Part shown: positions 5,369-6,958 of the stretch, one piece after another
Layout: every line of letters begins with the position of its first letter
Position numbering within the stretch: position 1 is the stretch's first letter
Assembly (NCBI GenBank): GCA_905200265.1
Contig: CAJKJS010000070.1
Location: 1 to 6,958, forward strand
Direction of reading: 5' to 3'
DNA: 6,958 nucleotides
From: an uncultured Oscillospiraceae bacterium
GTDB taxonomy: Bacteria; Bacillota; Clostridia; Oscillospirales; Acutalibacteraceae
Position numbers and translations under genes: made by a program
The notes under the pieces: generated by a model
The model's database searches: none
What the model was told of the DNA's origin: nothing
The model's input: the letters and a program-made list of their open reading frames with translations, nothing else

Positions 5369-6886
5369 ATGAATATGAACCGTGAAATCGCAAGACTGGT
5401 ACAGTACGGCGTGCAGCGGGGGCTGCTCGGAGAAGAAGACCGGGTGTATGCAGCCAACCGGTTGATTGCTTTGCTGCACATCACCGATTATGAACCGGAA
5501 CAGGCGCCGCAGGAATGGCTGGAAAACCCGGCTGAAATCCTGGAGCCCATGTTGGATTGGGCCTGTGAACAGGGGCTGGTGGAAAATAATTCGCCGGTAT
5601 ACCGCGACCTGTTCGACACCGAAATTATGAACTGCCTGATGCCCCGGCCGTCGGAAGTGGTGCAGAAGTTCCGTAAACTGTACGAAACCGATCCGGAAAA
5701 GGCCACCGATTATTATTATGATCTGAGCCGTAGTTCCAACTATATCCGGGTGGACCGGATAGCCAAGGATGAAAAATGGACGGGTATGACCCCCTACGGC
5801 GAAATCATCATTACCATTAACCTGAGCAAGCCGGAAAAAGACCCGAAAGCCATTGCGGCGGCCCGTCTGCAAAAAAGCAGCAGTTATCCGAAATGCGCGC
5901 TGTGCCGGGAGAACGAAGGCTTTATCGGTTCGGTTTCCCAGGCGGCCCGGGGTAACCATCGCCTGATCCCTGTTACGCTGCTGGGCGAAGACTGGTTTTT
6001 GCAGTATTCCCCCTATGTGTATTATAATGAACACTGCATTCTGCTCAATGCCCGCCATACGCCCATGAAGGTCAGCCGTGAATCCATGGCACACCTGCTG
6101 GATTTTGTGCGGCAGTTCCCCCATTATTTTGTGGGGTCCAATGCGGATCTACCCATTGTGGGTGGTTCCATTCTCAGCCATGACCACTTCCAGGGTGGCC
6201 GGTTTACATTCCCCATGGCGGTAGCGCCGGTGGTACATCCGCTTACCTTTAACGGATTTGAAGACGTACAGGCCGGCATTGTGCGGTGGCCGCTGTCGGT
6301 GATCCGGTTGTCGGGGACCAATGCCGACCGGCTTTGCGATCTGGCGGATAAGATTCTGCAAAAATGGCGCGGGTATTCCGACGAAGCGGCGGATATTCTG
6401 GCCTTTACCGAGGATACTCCTCACAATACGATTACGCCTATTGCCCGCATGCGGGATGGCCGGTATGAACTGGACCTGGTACTGCGCAACAACCGTACGA
6501 CGGAGGAACACCCCCTGGGGCTGTTCCATCCCCATGCCGAATATCACCACATTAAAAAGGAAAATATCGGCCTTATTGAAGTGATGGGTCTGGCTGTGTT
6601 GCCGGCTCGGCTGAAGACGGAACTGGCCCAGGTGGAAAAAGCCCTGTGCTGCCCCGAAGAGGAAGCGGCGATTTTTGCCCAGGACAACATGAAGCCCCAC
6701 TATGACTGGTTCTGTGAATTAAAGGCAAAACATCCGGATGCTTTCACCACCGAAAGTGCTCACGAACTGGTGCGTCAGGATGTAGCGGAAATCTTTGCCC
6801 GTATTCTGGAAAATGCCGGTGTGTACAAAAATACCCAGGAAGGCCAAAACGCATTCCTGCGGTTTGTTGATGCAGTGAATGCATAA
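5369..6886 (+). CDS. galT: UDP-glucose--hexose-1-phosphate uridylyltransferase, type 2
   Basis: This 505-residue enzyme of the Leloir pathway exchanges galactose-1-phosphate with UDP-glucose to give UDP-galactose and glucose-1-phosphate in the cytoplasm. Its length and motifs are those of the Firmicutes type-2 family rather than the roughly 350-residue E. coli type. Landmarks are YPKCALCRENEGF (173-185, a Cys pair at 176/179), GGSILSHDHFQGG (265-277) with the catalytic His motif HDHFQ, RNNRTTEEHPLGLFHPH (373-389), and HHIKKENIGLIEVMG (393-407). ATG 5369 has AAGGGGG 8 bases upstream. An in-frame ATG at 5348 overlaps the previous stop (ATGCATAA) but lies before that ribosome site. An ATG at 5375 is also possible. 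No galK or galE is in the window, so the rest of the pathway must lie elsewhere. A perfect terminator follows, making it the last gene of its unit. Confidence 0.94.
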   Translation: MNMNREIARLVQYGVQRGLLGEEDRVYAANRLIALLHITDYEPEQAPQEWLENPAEILEPMLDWACEQGLVENNSPVYRDLFDTEIMNCLMPRPSEVVQKFRKLYETDPEKATDYYYDLSRSSNYIRVDRIAKDEKWTGMTPYGEIIITINLSKPEKDPKAIAAARLQKSSSYPKCALCRENEGFIGSVSQAARGNHRLIPVTLLGEDWFLQYSPYVYYNEHCILLNARHTPMKVSRESMAHLLDFVRQFPHYFVGSNADLPIVGGSILSHDHFQGGRFTFPMAVAPVVHPLTFNGFEDVQAGIVRWPLSVIRLSGTNADRLCDLADKILQKWRGYSDEAADILAFTEDTPHNTITPIARMRDGRYELDLVLRNNRTTEEHPLGLFHPHAEYHHIKKENIGLIEVMGLAVLPARLKTELAQVEKALCCPEEEAAIFAQDNMKPHYDWFCELKAKHPDAFTTESAHELVRQDVAEIFARILENAGVYKNTQEGQNAFLRFVDAVNA

Positions 6887-6898
6887 ATTATAGAATAG

Positions 6899-6937
6899 AA
6901 GAAAAGGACCGAAGCAATCGTCTTCGGTCCTTTTCTT
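6899..6937 (+). terminator. Intrinsic terminator of the galT operon
   Basis: A perfect 16-bp stem pairs AAGAAAAGGACCGAAG (6899-6914) with 6922-6937 around a 7-base loop, followed by a T-rich TTTTC. It starts 12 bases after the galT stop. The A-rich 5' flank would let it work on a converging gene too. The remaining bases to 6958 hold nothing I can assign. Confidence 0.9.
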
Positions 6938-6958
6938 TTCTCTGCCTTGTATCCCGGT

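Noticed and set aside
5249..6124. 291-codon open frame on the - strand opposite galT
   Set aside because: It is antisense to galT, Phe/Arg/Gln-rich with no recognisable motif and no ribosome site.
1..6958. CRISPR arrays, insertion sequences, tRNA or rRNA genes, toxin-antitoxin or defence genes
   Set aside because: No direct repeat series, terminal repeats with a transposase, cloverleaf-like segment or matching protein motif was visible on either strand.

Overview
The window carries six complete genes, the 3' end of a seventh, and enough promoters and terminators to divide it into transcription units. Shine-Dalgarno sites are strong, promoters are sigma-A-like with extended -10 boxes, and intrinsic terminators have A/T-flanked GC stems. 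The proteins resemble Firmicutes versions: a GH43 xylosidase close to the Selenomonas enzyme, a type-2 GalT, a long-form PRPP synthetase and a DUF3783 protein. This points to a Firmicutes-type anaerobe, possibly a Negativicute or Clostridium-class gut or rumen bacterium. The taxon is inferred from remembered protein resemblance, not from a search.

Layout: positions 2-124 (+) hold the last 40 codons of an unrecognised gene, closed by a perfect 16-bp terminator. Positions 175-350 hold no confident gene, but do contain a promoter-like pair, a hairpin and two tiny competing ORFs. Positions 395-2652 (-) are a two-gene operon, a cytoplasmic GH43 beta-xylosidase followed by a ThuA-like protein whose start overlaps the xylosidase stop (TAATG). 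It has its own promoter at 2682-2710 and a terminator at 351-386. Positions 2785-3936 (-) are a divergent, roughly 383-residue ribose-phosphate pyrophosphokinase with its own promoter, leader hairpin and terminator. Divergently from it, on the + strand, lie a DUF3783 gene (4177-4599), a stand-alone left-handed beta-helix acyltransferase-like protein (4684-5355) and a type-2 galactose-1-phosphate uridylyltransferase (5369-6886). These end in a perfect 16-bp terminator.

The common theme is sugar and sugar-nucleotide metabolism. The xylosidase releases pentose from imported xylo-oligosaccharides, PRPP synthetase uses ribose-5-phosphate from pentose metabolism, and GalT makes UDP-galactose and glucose-1-phosphate. 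The beta-helix protein sits directly upstream of GalT with 13 bases between them. Regulatory links between these units are inference only.

I see no mobile element, CRISPR array, tRNA, rRNA or defence system, and no clearly new multigene system. The best leads are the unusual PRPP synthetase, the beta-helix protein lacking a nucleotidyltransferase domain, the shortened xylosidase loop, and the structured intergenic region at 220-350.
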